Assembly: GCF_023091745.1 (NCBI RefSeq)
Contig: NC_068915.1
Coordinates: forward strand, 49,410,001 to 49,474,000
DNA from: Budorcas taxicolor
Taxonomy: Eukaryota; Chordata; Mammalia; Artiodactyla; Bovidae
Reading direction: 5' to 3'
Length of the DNA: 64,000 nt
Shown here piece by piece: positions 46,534 through 57,953 of this stretch. Numbering within the stretch: the stretch's first letter is position 1; each line of letters opens with the position of its first letter. The position numbers and the translations under genes are program-made. Under the pieces are notes generated by a model, which worked only from the letters and a program-made list of their open reading frames with translations, did not search any database and was not told where the DNA came from.

Positions 46534-46922
46534 GCAATTGGTCAATAATTGCTGGCTTCTTTAATTTTTGCCCTCACATTTAATCCAGGACCAATTAGAG
46601 AAAGCCAGATATGCTTCTCAAATCAGTCACATAGGCTGCCTCATTCATAAGCCTTACCTCAGCATCCCCAGCCAACAACCCGCAACCAGAGCCTATGTAA
46701 AGCATTCCCTTTGTTCACCATGAAGAGTCTACATTCCTCTGCCTTCAAGTTTCTTCCAAATGGAAGTAATGAGGGCTTACTCCCTGCAAGTTCAGAACAG
46801 GTTTCCTCTGCTTTTTCTCATTTGATTGGTTTTATTTCCACTTTACACAAAAAGACATATCTTATATCAATAACTGAGCAAGGTTAAGGGGGAATTTTTT
46901 AATGTGAATAATATGGTAGATT
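46534..46922. other. No recognised feature
   Basis: Less AT-rich than its surroundings ('ctcagcatccccagccaaca'); no repeat family or motif recognised. Confidence 0.45.
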
Positions 46923-46935
46923 ATGGTGGATAATG

Positions 46936-47152
46936 GGTCTTCCCTGGTGGCTCAGATGGTAAAATGTCTGACTGCAATGCGGGATACCCGGGTTCAATCC
47001 CTGGGTCGGGAATATCCCCTGGAGGAAGAAACGGCAGCCCACTCCAGTACTCTTGCCTGGAGAATTCTATGGACAGAGGAACCTGGCGGGCTACAGTCCA
47101 TGGGGTCGCAAAGAGTTGGACACAACTGAGAGACTTCACTTCACTTCACTTC
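46936..47152 (+). mobile_element. Bov-tA SINE, young, full length
   Basis: Head 'tcttccctggtggctcagat' with an A-box-like segment, B-box-like 'ggttcaatcc' at 46991-47000, body and a 'cttcacttcacttcact' end. A perfect 13-base duplication 'atggtggataatg' flanks it (46923-46935, 47153-47165). Confidence 0.97.
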
Positions 47153-47165
47153 ATGGTGGATAATG

Positions 47166-47868
47166 ACCTTTACAAGGAAACTAAGGAAGATTAAAAGGCA
47201 ACAATGGATTTCCAATTTCAGCTCCAGGGTATGAAGAGATTTAACGTCATCACTCTCAAACTTACAATAAGGAAAAAAAAAAAAAAAAAACCTGGACAAA
47301 ATGAAAATGAATGATTTTTTCTTAGTCTGTCACAGGAAAACTACTGTTCTCAAATGTGGAGGATCTGTTGCCTAGAGAGAGAAACAGCATCCATGATTTA
47401 TTTACCAGGAACAGAAGTCAATGGATGTCAGAATGGTAGGAACACTTAATGGTAATTTTGACAAATTGCTGAAGATTGTGTGTGAACTAACATAAGAGAT
47501 ATAAGCTCCCATAGTCTTAGAGTTCCACCAAGTTGAGATTCAAGAAAAATATCCTTGTGATCCTAAGAGGAAGAAGAGGAAAATGACCATTTGGAAAATA
47601 TGCCCAGAGCCTTCACCATAGCTAAAGTTTACTCTGTGGTGCAAAGGGATTTGCCAGAGCAAAAAAAAACAGGCACTGAGATTCCCAGACAGGGAATGTA
47701 AATAACTATGATTAACACATGAAGTTCTCTAATGGAAAAAGTAAACAACATGTAAAAGAGATGGATATTGTAAGCAGAAAGAAGGATGGAAATTCTAAGA
47801 AAGAAAAAAAAAAAAAAGCAAAGGAAATGCTAGAAATCAAAACCATAGTAAGAAGAATAAAGAGTACT
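47166..47868. other. Unrecognised DNA with an 18-base A-run
   Basis: A-run at 47273-47290 and a shorter one near 47804-47817. I see no AATAAA at a polyadenylation distance and no retrocopy homology. A lysine-rich 65-codon frame (47719-47916) is low-complexity. Confidence 0.45.
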
Positions 47869-48080
47869 TCAGGCTTCCTAAGTAGCACAGTGATAGAGAA
47901 TCCACTGCCAATGTAGGAGATACAAGAGACAAGAGTTCAATCCCTGGGTCAGGAAGGTTCCTTGGAGTAGGAAAGGCAAAGTACTCCAGTATTCTTGCCT
48001 GGAAAATTTCATGGAGAGAGGAACCCTGCTGGCTACAGTTCATGGAGTTCACAAAGAGTTGGACACAAACTGAGCACTTA
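47869..48080 (+). mobile_element. Bov-tA SINE
   Basis: Head 'ggcttcctaagtagcacagt', body 'gtactccagtattcttgcct', end 'aaagagttggacacaaactg'. Ends about 65 bases before the LTR. Confidence 0.92.
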
Positions 48081-49021
48081 CTGATGGAACTACAAAAGGA
48101 TCAGGCTAAAAAATTTCCAAAACTGATTTTTTTTAAAAAGGGGGTGCTGGGAGCCAGCGTGAGGAATCCCACCTGTGACAAGGTCATGTGGCAGAGGCCT
48201 GATGGGCAAGGCAAGTCAAGCCTCAGGGTTTCCCCCTGGTATTTCCTGAGCATGTACCCCCCCAAAACAAGAATCTGCCTGCCTTATTGTACTGTACATT
48301 TCCACTCTTCTGACACACTCTGGAAAAAGTTAACTCAGGGCTTTAGTCTTTTGCATTTGAAAAGGATGTTTCAGTTCAAAACCCCTCTGATAACTCTCTA
48401 GCTTGCCTAACAGGTTCCCCTGGACCTCTTACAGCTTGTGAATTGCTTGCAGCCCCCCAACCGTGAGAGGCACAAAGCTTAAAAACATCTTAAAAATACA
48501 GAGCCTTTTCTAAAGAGCTAAAAATCATATTGGTGACGGATTTCACTGTAGACTCAATGATTGCTGCCAGGCCTCCATATTCTTTATCTTTAAGGCACCT
48601 GGCAGGATGTTAATCAATGTAAACGGGATATAGAAAAAGGTATATAGTAGTTTTGATGTTAGCAACACTAGACTTTTGAGTTAATTACTTTTCTTTTGTT
48701 ATAAATCACTGTACTCCTTTCACTTGCTATAAATTGCTATATCTTTCTATGTAAGAATGTAACTTTATTTAGTGTTTTCTGAGAGTGGCACCAAACTTTG
48801 GGAAGATCAACACAAATAAGTCTTCTGGTTGACAAACCCTTATCAGAAAAAAGGCTATAAAATGTTAATTGGCCTTTTGGCCGGAAGATGATGTAAATCA
48901 CCTAAGACTTGTGTATACAACTAGGTATGCAGAGAGAAAAGCCTGGTTTTGATAAAAGTCTGGGCTGCTAATGCTGCATAATTGTGTATTACCCATTGAT
49001 CTCTATGTACAATCAAAAAGG

Positions 49022-49028
49022 TATAAAA
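49022..49028 (+). promoter_or_regulatory. TATA box of the LTR promoter
   Basis: 'tataaaa' sits about 345 bases before the first AATAAA. Transcription would be expected to start about 25-30 bases downstream, near 49050 (inference). Confidence 0.65.
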
Positions 49029-49366
49029 GGCCTTTCTAGACAATAGAGGCCGGGCCAGTCATTGAAAGGACTGGTTTCCCCCGTGTCTCCTCTTTACTCT
49101 AATTTCAGGCTGAATTCCCATCTGGGGCGTGGAGGCTTGCCATGTCTACTTACTTGTCCCGGCTTCTAAGATCCATGAGAGAGGGAGCCCAAGGCGGGGC
49201 ACTCTGCAATATTCAAACGGACGCTGGTGGCCTAACATAGATGGTGCAAGTTCCTTGTCTGGAACTTTATTGTCTTTCCACGTAAACCAAGTTATTCAGC
49301 CTCTTTTCTCCACTAGATTTTCCTACTGCACTATTTCTTCCTAATCTAATCTTATACTTCTAATTA

Positions 49367-49376
49367 AATAAATAAA
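49367..49376 (+). promoter_or_regulatory. Polyadenylation signals of the LTR
   Basis: Two overlapping AATAAA hexamers (49367-49372, 49371-49376) about 70 bases before the LTR end, followed by the T-rich 'gttttttcctc'. Confidence 0.7.
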
Positions 49377-49453
49377 TAAGTTTTTTCCTCGCCTATTCCG
49401 TCTCCCCTTCGAATCACCCTGGATCCATCGGGGCTGGACCCCGGCAAAGAGGG

Positions 49454-50933
49454 AGGATACAGAACAGAACTGCAGCAACTGGTGGAGAATCCAAAAAGTC
49501 ACAAAATGCAATCTTTGAGATCTGTGCTTAAAATACTATAAAGTCATTAGATAAAAAACTAGTCAGAGCATTATAGGCAGAGTAATCAACATGTGTGCAC
49601 ACAAAGTCATGGAATTTGGAGAAGCTCTGACACATAGAGGGAAGAATCTAAAATTTAATGTGATATAATATAGAATTTGTGGGGGGAGAAGAAAATGATG
49701 CTCAGAATCAGGTTGTAAACAGTTCACCATGTTCTTAAGTTCAGACTTAAACCTGAGGGCACTAAGGAGCTAGTATAGGTCTTTGTGCAGCTTAGCAGCA
49801 TGAATTGATTTGAATTCTGGGAAATAATCTTTCAAGGCAGCTGAATTATGGTAGACAATAGAATAATCTGAGAATGTGTTTTGGTTTTGGTTCTCTAAGG
49901 GAGAAGAAGCGATCAAGATGCATGAAAATTAAGAAGGCCCTACTGTTTTCTATCTCATTTATTCTCCTGCCATAATCTTTCTTGACCCTTCTTTAAATGT
50001 CAAGAACTTTAGAATTGAAAAGAGTATCCTGTGCATGTGTCATAAGCCAGTCCATAAACTCCTTCAACCTGAGTGTATAATTTAAAATTCATGAATGCTC
50101 ATGCAATTTGGGGGGTGAGTGAAATTCTTAACTTTTATAAGATCATTCTAAGATTAGTGGTCTTTGAGAAGGATAGTGAAAAACATTGTGAAATATAATT
50201 TTATTCTAAAAATACAGAAAACCATAAATTAATTTTTCTATTACTATTATTATAGTTCCAACTATATGTGAAATTACTATTCACTCACTGAATTTCATCC
50301 CAATATCATTGCCTTAGGGGAGCATGCTATGATCTCTCCAAACAGTATTAATCATCCCTTTGCTGGGTTTAACTCAATAATATAGTCCTTCTATTCTTGT
50401 CCTTACCACACTGTGAAATATAAACCTGTCATCCTCATGAGAATATGAATACATAAGCAAATTTTCAGAACTTATCATGGCACATAAAAAAAGTGATCCC
50501 TAAAATGTTGGTTGAAAATTATACCTAGAAATATATAAAATATTAATTATATTATTTATGATATCTATACTTTATAGTTATAAACATTTAAATAAAAACA
50601 TACTGGGATATATTAGGATTTTGACTATTAATATAGTATATGTTTGATTAAAAACTGCCTGAAATTTAATCTAATTAAATTAATTGAGGATTACTAAGAA
50701 TTGACTAAGGTAACAGATAGTTTTTAGGCATATAAATACCAGAGAAACAGGGCTGAAGTAACAATACAATTGTCTATAGGTTTCAGCGTCTAGAAGAAGG
50801 AGACAGAGAAGACATCTATATAGTTTCATGCTGTTTTTGTTCACTGATTCTACAGAGTAATTCCTCTGTTGAGATGATTTAGAGTATGAAATTTCCAGCA
50901 TCAAGCTAATCTTTCATTATTTTTCTTCCATTC
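49454..50933. other. 1.5 kb with no recognised feature
   Basis: AT-rich, apparently unique. The minus frame 50680-50904 has no recognised motif. Confidence 0.5.
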
Positions 50934-50943
50934 AAAAAAGCGT

Positions 50944-51280
50944 GTGCTGTGCTGTGTTGTGCTTGGTCGCGTCTGACTCTTTGCAATCCCATGGACTCTA
51001 GCCCATCAGGCTCTTGTGTCCATGGGGATTCTCAAGGCAAGAATACTGGAGTAGGTTGCCAGGCCCTCTTCCACAGGATCTTCTGAATTCAGGGATTGAA
51101 CTCAGGTCTCCTGCATTGCAGGTAGATTCTTTACTGTCTGAGCCACCAGAGAAGCCCAAAAATACTGGGGTGGGTAGCCTATTCCCTTCTTCAGGGAAAC
51201 TTCCCCACCCAGGAATCCAAATAGGGTCTCCTGCTTTGCAGGCAGATTATTTACCAGCTGAGTGACCCGGGAAGTCCCCT
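50944..51280 (-). mobile_element. Bov-tA SINE with doubled tRNA-like head, antisense
   Basis: Body complement ('gcgtctgactctttgcaatc') followed by two successive head-like segments ('attgaactcaggtctcctgc' and 'ccaaatagggtctcctgctt'). A perfect 10-base duplication 'aaaaaagcgt' flanks it (50934-50943, 51281-51290), so the doubled head belongs to a single insertion. Confidence 0.95.
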
Positions 51281-51290
51281 AAAAAAGCGT

Positions 51291-52483
51291 ATCTGAATGC
51301 AAATTAAAAAGTTTGAGGTTATTATAAGAATAAACTTATTTCTAGTTTGTACTGTTAACAGTAAATTCCTCAAGAAATTCAGAAATTGAATAATTTATAG
51401 TAGCAACTTAATTACCATACTGAAAAACTAATGGTGACACACAAGTATATTATAATACCATTCTTGAAAATATCTATTTTAGAGGACTTTCTCTTTAAGT
51501 CCAAGTATGTATTATAAATATTAACTGCAATTATAGGAAATTTTCATTATATGTTAACAGGATGATAACAGATCTTTTCAACCTCATAGCTTGCTTTAGT
51601 AGACAAAATACTCAATGGGCAATGTTTTTCAGTGTACCTTATACACTATAATATTAATAAATCTTCCCCATTATGATCAATTGTTATTATGAACAATAAT
51701 ATGTTTTATGAAGTACACTTACATACATTATTTTAACTGAGAGAGATAAATAAGGCATGTTATTTGAACATTTGATTTATTTATAGGTGAAAGTTAGAAA
51801 AAGTTATTTGCTGAATATCTTTATCTACTCATTAGAGCTTAGCACAATGATAAATTATAGACTTATTCTAAACTTGGATTGTATTCAGTTTCCTGGCTTT
51901 GCCACTCATCGAACGAATGCCATCTGCTACTTAATCACTTTATGTCTTGTAATTCCTGATAATAGTAAGTCACTTATATATATATTCATTAAATAAATAA
52001 AATAGGAAAATTGGTAGTTTTGGACATTCTTATTAGGCAACCAAGTTTACTATTGTCGACACTTGGTACTGAACCTGCTCCTTCAAGTTGTCATAGTAAA
52101 GCACTGCCTCATACTAATACCTAAGGATTTTTTTTTTCACCTGAAATGACAGAGAACATTTTTTTTCTAAGTCTCAGTGGTATAGCTCCAAAATATATAG
52201 CTCAAATGAAGAATCACTTCAGGCTTCCATGAGGAACAATATGGGAGTCTGACACTTGTCCTGTGACCAGACAAGTTGCTTGGTTATTGATTCCCCAGAG
52301 GATCAAAGTGCTCTGTAATACATAGTCTCTTTGTAAGACATGCATAGTTTCCCCAGATCAATTTAGAATCAACTGACTGCACAGGAAAATTTTCACATAT
52401 TCTGTTATTAAAATTTTCACTTGAATTTTTGCTTATTTTCCTGTTGAGAGTCAATATGGATCTCAGTAACATCATTCAAAATC
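51291..52483. other. 1.2 kb with no recognised feature
   Basis: AT-rich; 69-codon (+, 51787) and 63-codon (-, 52284) frames have no motif. Confidence 0.5.
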
Positions 52484-52491
52484 ACCAGCCT

Positions 52492-53185
52492 TTGGCTTAA
52501 AGCTCAACATTCAAAAAACTAAAATCATAACATCTGTCTCCATCACTTCATGGTAAATAGATGGGGAAAAAATGGAAACAGTGACAGGCTTTATTTTCTT
52601 GGGCTCCAAAACCACTACAGATGGTGACTGAAACCATAAAATTAAAAAAAAAAAAAAATCTTGCTCCTTGGAAGAAAAGCTATGACAAACCTAGACAGTA
52701 TAATAAAAAGCAGAGACATACTTTGCCTACAATTGTCCATGTAGTCAAAGCTGTATTTTTTCCAGTAGTCATGTATGGATGTAAGAGTTGGACCATAAGG
52801 AAGGCTAAGCTCTGAAGAATTGATGTTCTTGAACTGTTTTGTTGGAGAAGACACTTGAGAGTCCCTTGGGCTGCAACAAGATCAAACCAGTCAATCCTAA
52901 AGGAAGTCAACCCTCAATATTCACTGGAAAGACTGATGCTAAAAGTTGACACTACAATACTTTGGCCACTGATGAGAAAAGCCGACACTTTAAAAAGACC
53001 CTGATACTGGGAAAGATTGAAGGCAGGAAGAGAAGGGAATGAAAGAGGATGAGATGGTTGTATGGCATCACTGATTCTATAGACATGAATTTGACTGAGC
53101 GCCAGAAGAGAATGATGGACAGGGAAGCATGGAGTGCTGCAGTCCATGGGGTCGCAAAGAGTCAGACATAATTGAGCAACTGAAC
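52492..53185 (+). mobile_element. BovB LINE 3' portion, sense; 5' part of a probable BovB-L1 chimera
   Basis: Starts at 'ttggcttaaagctcaacatt' just after the catalytic region and runs to the BovB 3' end. Many substitutions, a 14-base A-run near 52644-52657 and broken frames. Its left edge adjoins 'accagccttt' (52484-52493), which recurs exactly after the A-tail of the downstream L1 (55571-55580). Confidence 0.93.
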
Positions 53186-53349
53186 CACAAAAAGAAATGG
53201 AAATGTATGCTCTGTTCTTCAATTGGAAGAATTAATAGTGTTAAAATTTACATGCTACACAAACTTTACCTCAGATATAATCCAATCCCTATCAAAAGAA
53301 CCATAACATTTTTCTCAAAACTAAAATGAATTAATCCTAAAATTTATAT
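53186..53349 (+). mobile_element. L1 ORF2 fragment, sense, first part
   Basis: 'ttcttcaattggaagaatta', 'ccaatccctatcaaaagaac' and 'aaaatttatatgga' match L1 ORF2. It starts at the BovB 3' end and continues after the nested BovB, at 54798. Confidence 0.85.
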
Positions 53350-54797
53350 GGAATTCCATTTGAGCTATTTGAAATCCTAGAAGATGATACTGTGAAAGTC
53401 TTGCATTCAATATGCCAGCAAATTTTAAAAACTCAGCAGTGGCACTGGACTGGAAAAGTTCAGTTTTCAATCCAATCCCAAAGAAAGGCAATACCAAAGA
53501 ATGCTCAAACTACCACACAATTGCACTCAACTCACATGCAAGCAAAGTAATGCTCAAAATTGCCCAAGCCAGTCTTCAACAGTACGTAAACTGTGAACTT
53601 GCAGATGTACTAGCTGGATTTAGAAAAGTCAGAGGAACCAGAAATCAAATTGCCAACCTCCATTGGACCATCAAAAAAGCAAGAGAGTTCCAGAAAAATA
53701 TCTACTTCTGCTTTATTGACTATGTCAAAGCCTTTGACTGTGTGGACCACAAAAAACTCTGCAAAATATTTAAAAGAGATGGAATACCAGACCACCTGAC
53801 CTGACTCTTCAGAAATCTGTATGCAGGTCAGGATACAACTGTTAGAAGTGGACATGGAACAACAGACTGGTTCCAAATAGGAAAAGGAGCATGTCAAGGC
53901 TGAGTATTGTCACTCTGCTTATTTAACTTATATTTAGAGTGCATCACGAGAAATACTGGGCTAGTGGAAGCCCAAGTGGAATCAAGATGGTCGGGAGAAA
54001 TATCAATAACTTCACATATGCAGATAACACCACAGTTATGGCAGAAAGTGAAGAAGAACTAAGGAGCCTCTTGATGAAAGTGAAAGAGGAGAGTGAAAAA
54101 GTTGGCTTAAAGCTAAACATTCAGAAAACTAAGATCATGGCATCTGGTCCCATCACTTCATGGCAAATAGATGGGGAAACAGTGGAAATAGTATCAGACT
54201 TTCTTTTTGGGGGCTCCAAAATCACTGCAGATGGTGATTGCAGCCATGAAATTAAAAGACACTTACTCCTTGGAAGAAAAGTTATGACCAACCTAGACAG
54301 AATATTAAAAAGCAGAGACATGACTTTGCCAACAAAGATCTGTCTAGTCAAACCTATGGTTTTTCCAATAGTCATGTATGGATGTGAGAGTTGCACTAGA
54401 AAGAAAGCTCAGCACTTAAGAATTGATGCTTTTGAACTGTGATGTTGGAGAAGACTCTTGAGAGCCCCTTGGACTGCAAGGAGATCCAATCAGTCCATTC
54501 TAAAGGACTTCAGTCCTGAATATACATTGGAAGGATGATAATGAAGTTGAAACTCCAATACTTTGGCCACATGATGCAAAGAACTGACTTATTTGAAAAG
54601 ACCCTAATGCTGGGAAAGATTAAAGGCAGGAGGAGAAGGGAATGACAGAGGATGAGATGGTTGGATGGCATCACTGACTCAATGGGCATGAGTCTGAGTA
54701 AACTCCAGGAGTTGGTGAAGGACAGACAGACTTGGCAAACTGCAGTCCTTGGGGTCACAAAGAGTCAGACATGACTGAGTGACTGAACTGAATTGAT
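53350..54797 (+). mobile_element. BovB LINE, sense, about 1.45 kb, nested in L1
   Basis: Frame 53412-53804 gives NPIPKKGNTKECSNYHTIAL and IDYVKAFDCVDHKKL; 53939-54442 gives YADNTTVMAESEEELRSLLM and the GSKITADGDCSHEI block. The catalytic motif is YADN instead of YADD. Stop codons and frame breaks separate the parts. Ends 'gactgaactgaattgattga'. Confidence 0.96.
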
Positions 54798-55567
54798 TGA
54801 AAAATATATAAACTGCAAAAGATCCTGAATATCCAAAATATTTAGAGCATGAAGAACAAAACTTGAGGTATCATGCTGCCTGATTTCAAACCATACTGCA
54901 AAGATACACTTATCAAAACAGAAATTTTTGGCAAAAAATCTGACACATACATCATGGAACAGGATAGAGAGCTCAGAAATAAACCTACACACCTAAATTC
55001 AATTAAGCTATGACAAAGAAGCCAAGAAAAATCAATGGAGAAAAAACTATCTCTTCAGTAAGTGGTGCTGGAAAAACTGGACAGCTACATGTTAAACAAT
55101 GAGATTAGAATATTTTCTCACACAGTCTACAAAAATAGTCAAAATGTATTAAAGTCCTAAATATAAGACCTGAAAATAAAAATTCTAGAAGAAAGCATAA
55201 GCAGAATTTTGGCATAAATTATAGCAATATCGTTTTGGATCTATCCCTTAAACAAAACAAATAAAAGCAAAAGTAAGCAAGCAGGACTTAATTAAACTTA
55301 AAAGGTTTTGAATAGCAAAGAAAACTGTCGTTATCAGAAGGCAGAGGAGCAAGATAGGGGTATGGGATTCAAAGTATAGACTACTATATACAAAATAAAT
55401 AAGGTGTATTTACATACATACAATCATATATTGTATAGCACAGGGAAATATAGCCATTGTTTTGCAGTAACTTTAAATGGAGTGTAATTTATTAAGATGT
55501 TGAATCACTATGTGTACACCTGAAACCATAATAATATTGTAAATTAAGTAAAAAAAAAAAAAAAAAA
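54798..55567 (+). mobile_element. L1 ORF2 end and 3' UTR with A-tail, sense, second part
   Basis: Resumes the L1 interrupted at 53349: 'ctgcaaaagatcctgaatat', 'gagctcagaaataaacctac', 'agtggtgctggaaaaactgg'. A jump into the 3' UTR occurs near 55326 (internal deletion); it ends 'gtacacctgaaaccataata' then 'attgtaaattaagt' and the A-tail 55551-55567. Flanked on the right by 'accagccttt'. Confidence 0.88.
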
Positions 55568-55580
55568 TTAACCAGCCTTT

Positions 55581-56117
55581 TAGTTTTGCCCAGATCTACC
55601 TGTATCTCCAAGGTGTTGGAAATACTAATCTGCTTTTTAATTCAGTTCATAATCTTTTCTGTCAGTATTATTTATTATCTTAAACAGACACTTAGGACAG
55701 ACTAGTGATAGATTCACTGACAAAGCACCTTTTTCTGTTTTTTTTTTTTTTTTTTTTTTTAATCGGACATTTAGAATAAAATTGGAGTCAGGAGCAAGAA
55801 TGTTGGAAAAATCATTTTTGGTGATGAGGGGGAAAAAAGATAATGAGGCAAAAATCAGAGTTCTAAGAACATAAACAATGTGGTTCGTGGATATGATAAT
55901 TCTACTCACCTCCATGAACGTCTATTATTTTGACTAAATGTAGGATAAGTCCAATTTTTTTACAGTGTTTTGCATGGTTTGTTTCAATAAAATCATGTTT
56001 TAATCATTCAAAAGAATGTCTATAACCTCAAAATATTTATACCATTATAATGATTTATATATATTTTGTATGTATTTTATATACATATAACTACTTGAAT
56101 ATATATATTCAATACAT
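55581..56117. other. Unrecognised DNA with a 23-base T-run
   Basis: T-run at about 55738-55760, possibly the complement of an A-tail of an antisense insertion, but the sequence to its right matches nothing I recognise. Confidence 0.45.
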
Positions 56118-57953
56118 GTAAGATATACCCATTTGAATGCAGAGTTCCAAAAAATAGCAAGCAGAGTTAAGAAAGCCTTCCTCAGAGATCAATGCAAAGA
56201 TACAGAGGAAAACAATAGAAAGGGAAAGACAAGAGATCTCTTCAAGAAAATTAGAGATACCAAGGGAACATTTTATGCAAAGATGGGCTCGATAAAGGAC
56301 AGAAATGGTATGGACCTACGAGAAGAAGAAGATATTAAGAAGAGGTAGCAAGAATACACAGAAGAACTGTACAAATAAGATCTTCAAGACCCAGATAATC
56401 ACAATGCTGTGATCACTCACAGTAACCTAGAGCCAGACATCCTGGAATGTCAAGTGAGCATTAAGAAGCATCATTATGAACAAATCTAGTGGAGGTGATG
56501 GAATTCCAGTCGAGCTATTTCAAATCCTGTAAGATGATGCTGTGAAAGTGCTGCATTCTATATGCCAGCAAATTTGGAAAACTCAGCGGTGGCCACAGGA
56601 CTGGAAAAGGTCAGTTTTCATTCCAATTCCAAAGAAAGGCAATGCCAAAGAATACTCAAACTACCACACATTGCACTCGTCTCTCAAGCTAGTAAACTAA
56701 TGCTCAAAAATTTCCAAAACAGGCTTCAGCAATATGTGAACCATGACATTCCAGATTTTCAAGCTGGTTTTAGAAAAAGCAGAGGAACCAGAGATCAAAT
56801 TGCCAACATCTGCTGGATCATTGAAAAAGCAAGAGTTCCAGAAAAACATATTTTTCTGCTTTATTAACTATGCCAAAGCTTTTAACTGTGTGGAGCAAAA
56901 TAAACTGTGGAAAATTCTGAAGGAGATGGAAATACTAGACCACTTGACCTGCCTCTTGAGAAACCTATATGCAGGTCAGGAAGCAACGATTAGAACTGAA
57001 CATGGAACAACAGACTGATTCCAAATAGGAAAAGAAGTATGTCAAGGCTGTATATTGCGACCTTGCTTATTTAACTTAAATGCAGAGTACATCATGAGAA
57101 ATGCTGGGCTGGAGGAAGCACAAGCTGGAATCAATATTGCTGGGAGAAATATCAATCACGTCAGTTATACAGATGACACCACCCTTGTGGCAGAAAGTGA
57201 AGAAGAACTAAAGGGCCTATTGATGAAAGTGAAAAAGGAGAGTGGAAAAATTTGGCTTAAAGCTCAACATTCAGAAAACTGATATCATGGTATCTGGTCC
57301 CATCACTTCATGGCAAGTAGATGGGGAAACAGTGGAAACAGTGGCTGACTTTTTTTGGGGCGATTACAAAATCACTGCAGATGGTGACTACAGCCATGAA
57401 ATTAAAAGACACTTGCTCCTTGGAAGGAAAGTTATGACCAACCTAGACAGCATATTCAAAATTAGAGACATTGCTTTGTCAACAAAGATCTGTCTAGTCA
57501 AGGCTATGGTTTTCCCAGTAGTCATATATAGATGTGAGAGTTGAACTGTAAAGGAAGATGAGCACTGAAAAATTGATGCTTTTGAACTGTAGTGTTGGAG
57601 AAGACACTTGAGGGTCCCTTGGACAGCAAAAATATCCAACCAGTCCATCGTAAAGGAGATCAATCCTGTGTGTTCATTGGAGGGACTGATGCTGAAGCTG
57701 AAACTCCAATACTTTGGCCACCTGATGTGAAGAGCTGACTCATTTGAGAGACCCTGATACTGGGAAAGATTGAGGGCAGGAGGAGAAGGGGAACAACATA
57801 GGATGAGATGGTTGGATGGCATCACCCACTCAATGGACAGGGGTTTGGGTAGACTCCGGCAGTTGGTGATGGATAGGGAGGTCTGGCGTGCTGGGGTTCA
57901 TGGGGTCACAAAAAGTTGCACATGACTCAGCCACTGAACTGAATTGAACTGAA
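56118..57953 (+). mobile_element. BovB LINE, sense, 5'-truncated, about 1.8 kb
   Basis: Ordered frames: 56133-56348 (KKAFLRDQCKDTEE, KIRDTKGTFYAKMGSIKDRN), 56562-56867, 56743-57018 (INYAKAFNCVEQNKLWKILK), 57055-57282 (VSYTDDTTLVAESEEELKGL) and 57242-57544. The catalytic block reads YTDD: aspartates kept, preceding alanine changed. At least four frame breaks or stops; endonuclease missing. Ends 'gaactgaattgaactgaa'. Confidence 0.97.

Larger units (their letters stand above)
48145..49446 (+). mobile_element. Solo LTR of a ruminant endogenous retrovirus (BTLTR1-like, class II)
   Basis: About 1.3 kb with LTR layout: it starts 'tgctgggagccagcgtgagg', ends 'ggggctggaccccggca' (TG...CA), has a TATA box at 49022-49028 and AATAAA signals at 49367-49376. 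'aaggggg' (48138-48144) and 'aagaggg' (49447-49453) look like a target duplication with one change. No gag, pro, pol or env sequence lies beside it, so it is a lone LTR, the usual product of recombination between the two LTRs of a provirus. Frames inside it (for example 48042-48401 and 49129-49344) are not genes. The family name is from memory of its start and end. Confidence 0.82.

Noticed and set aside
46061..46564. 167-codon plus-strand frame
   Set aside because: Antisense of the BovB 3' end at 46111-46533.
46936..47010. tRNA gene suggested by A- and B-box-like motifs
   Set aside because: It is the tRNA-Glu-like head of a Bov-tA SINE joined to a Bov-A body and flanked by duplications.
47273..47290. 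A-run as the tail of a processed pseudogene
   Set aside because: No AATAAA at a suitable distance and no recognisable retrocopy or duplication upstream.
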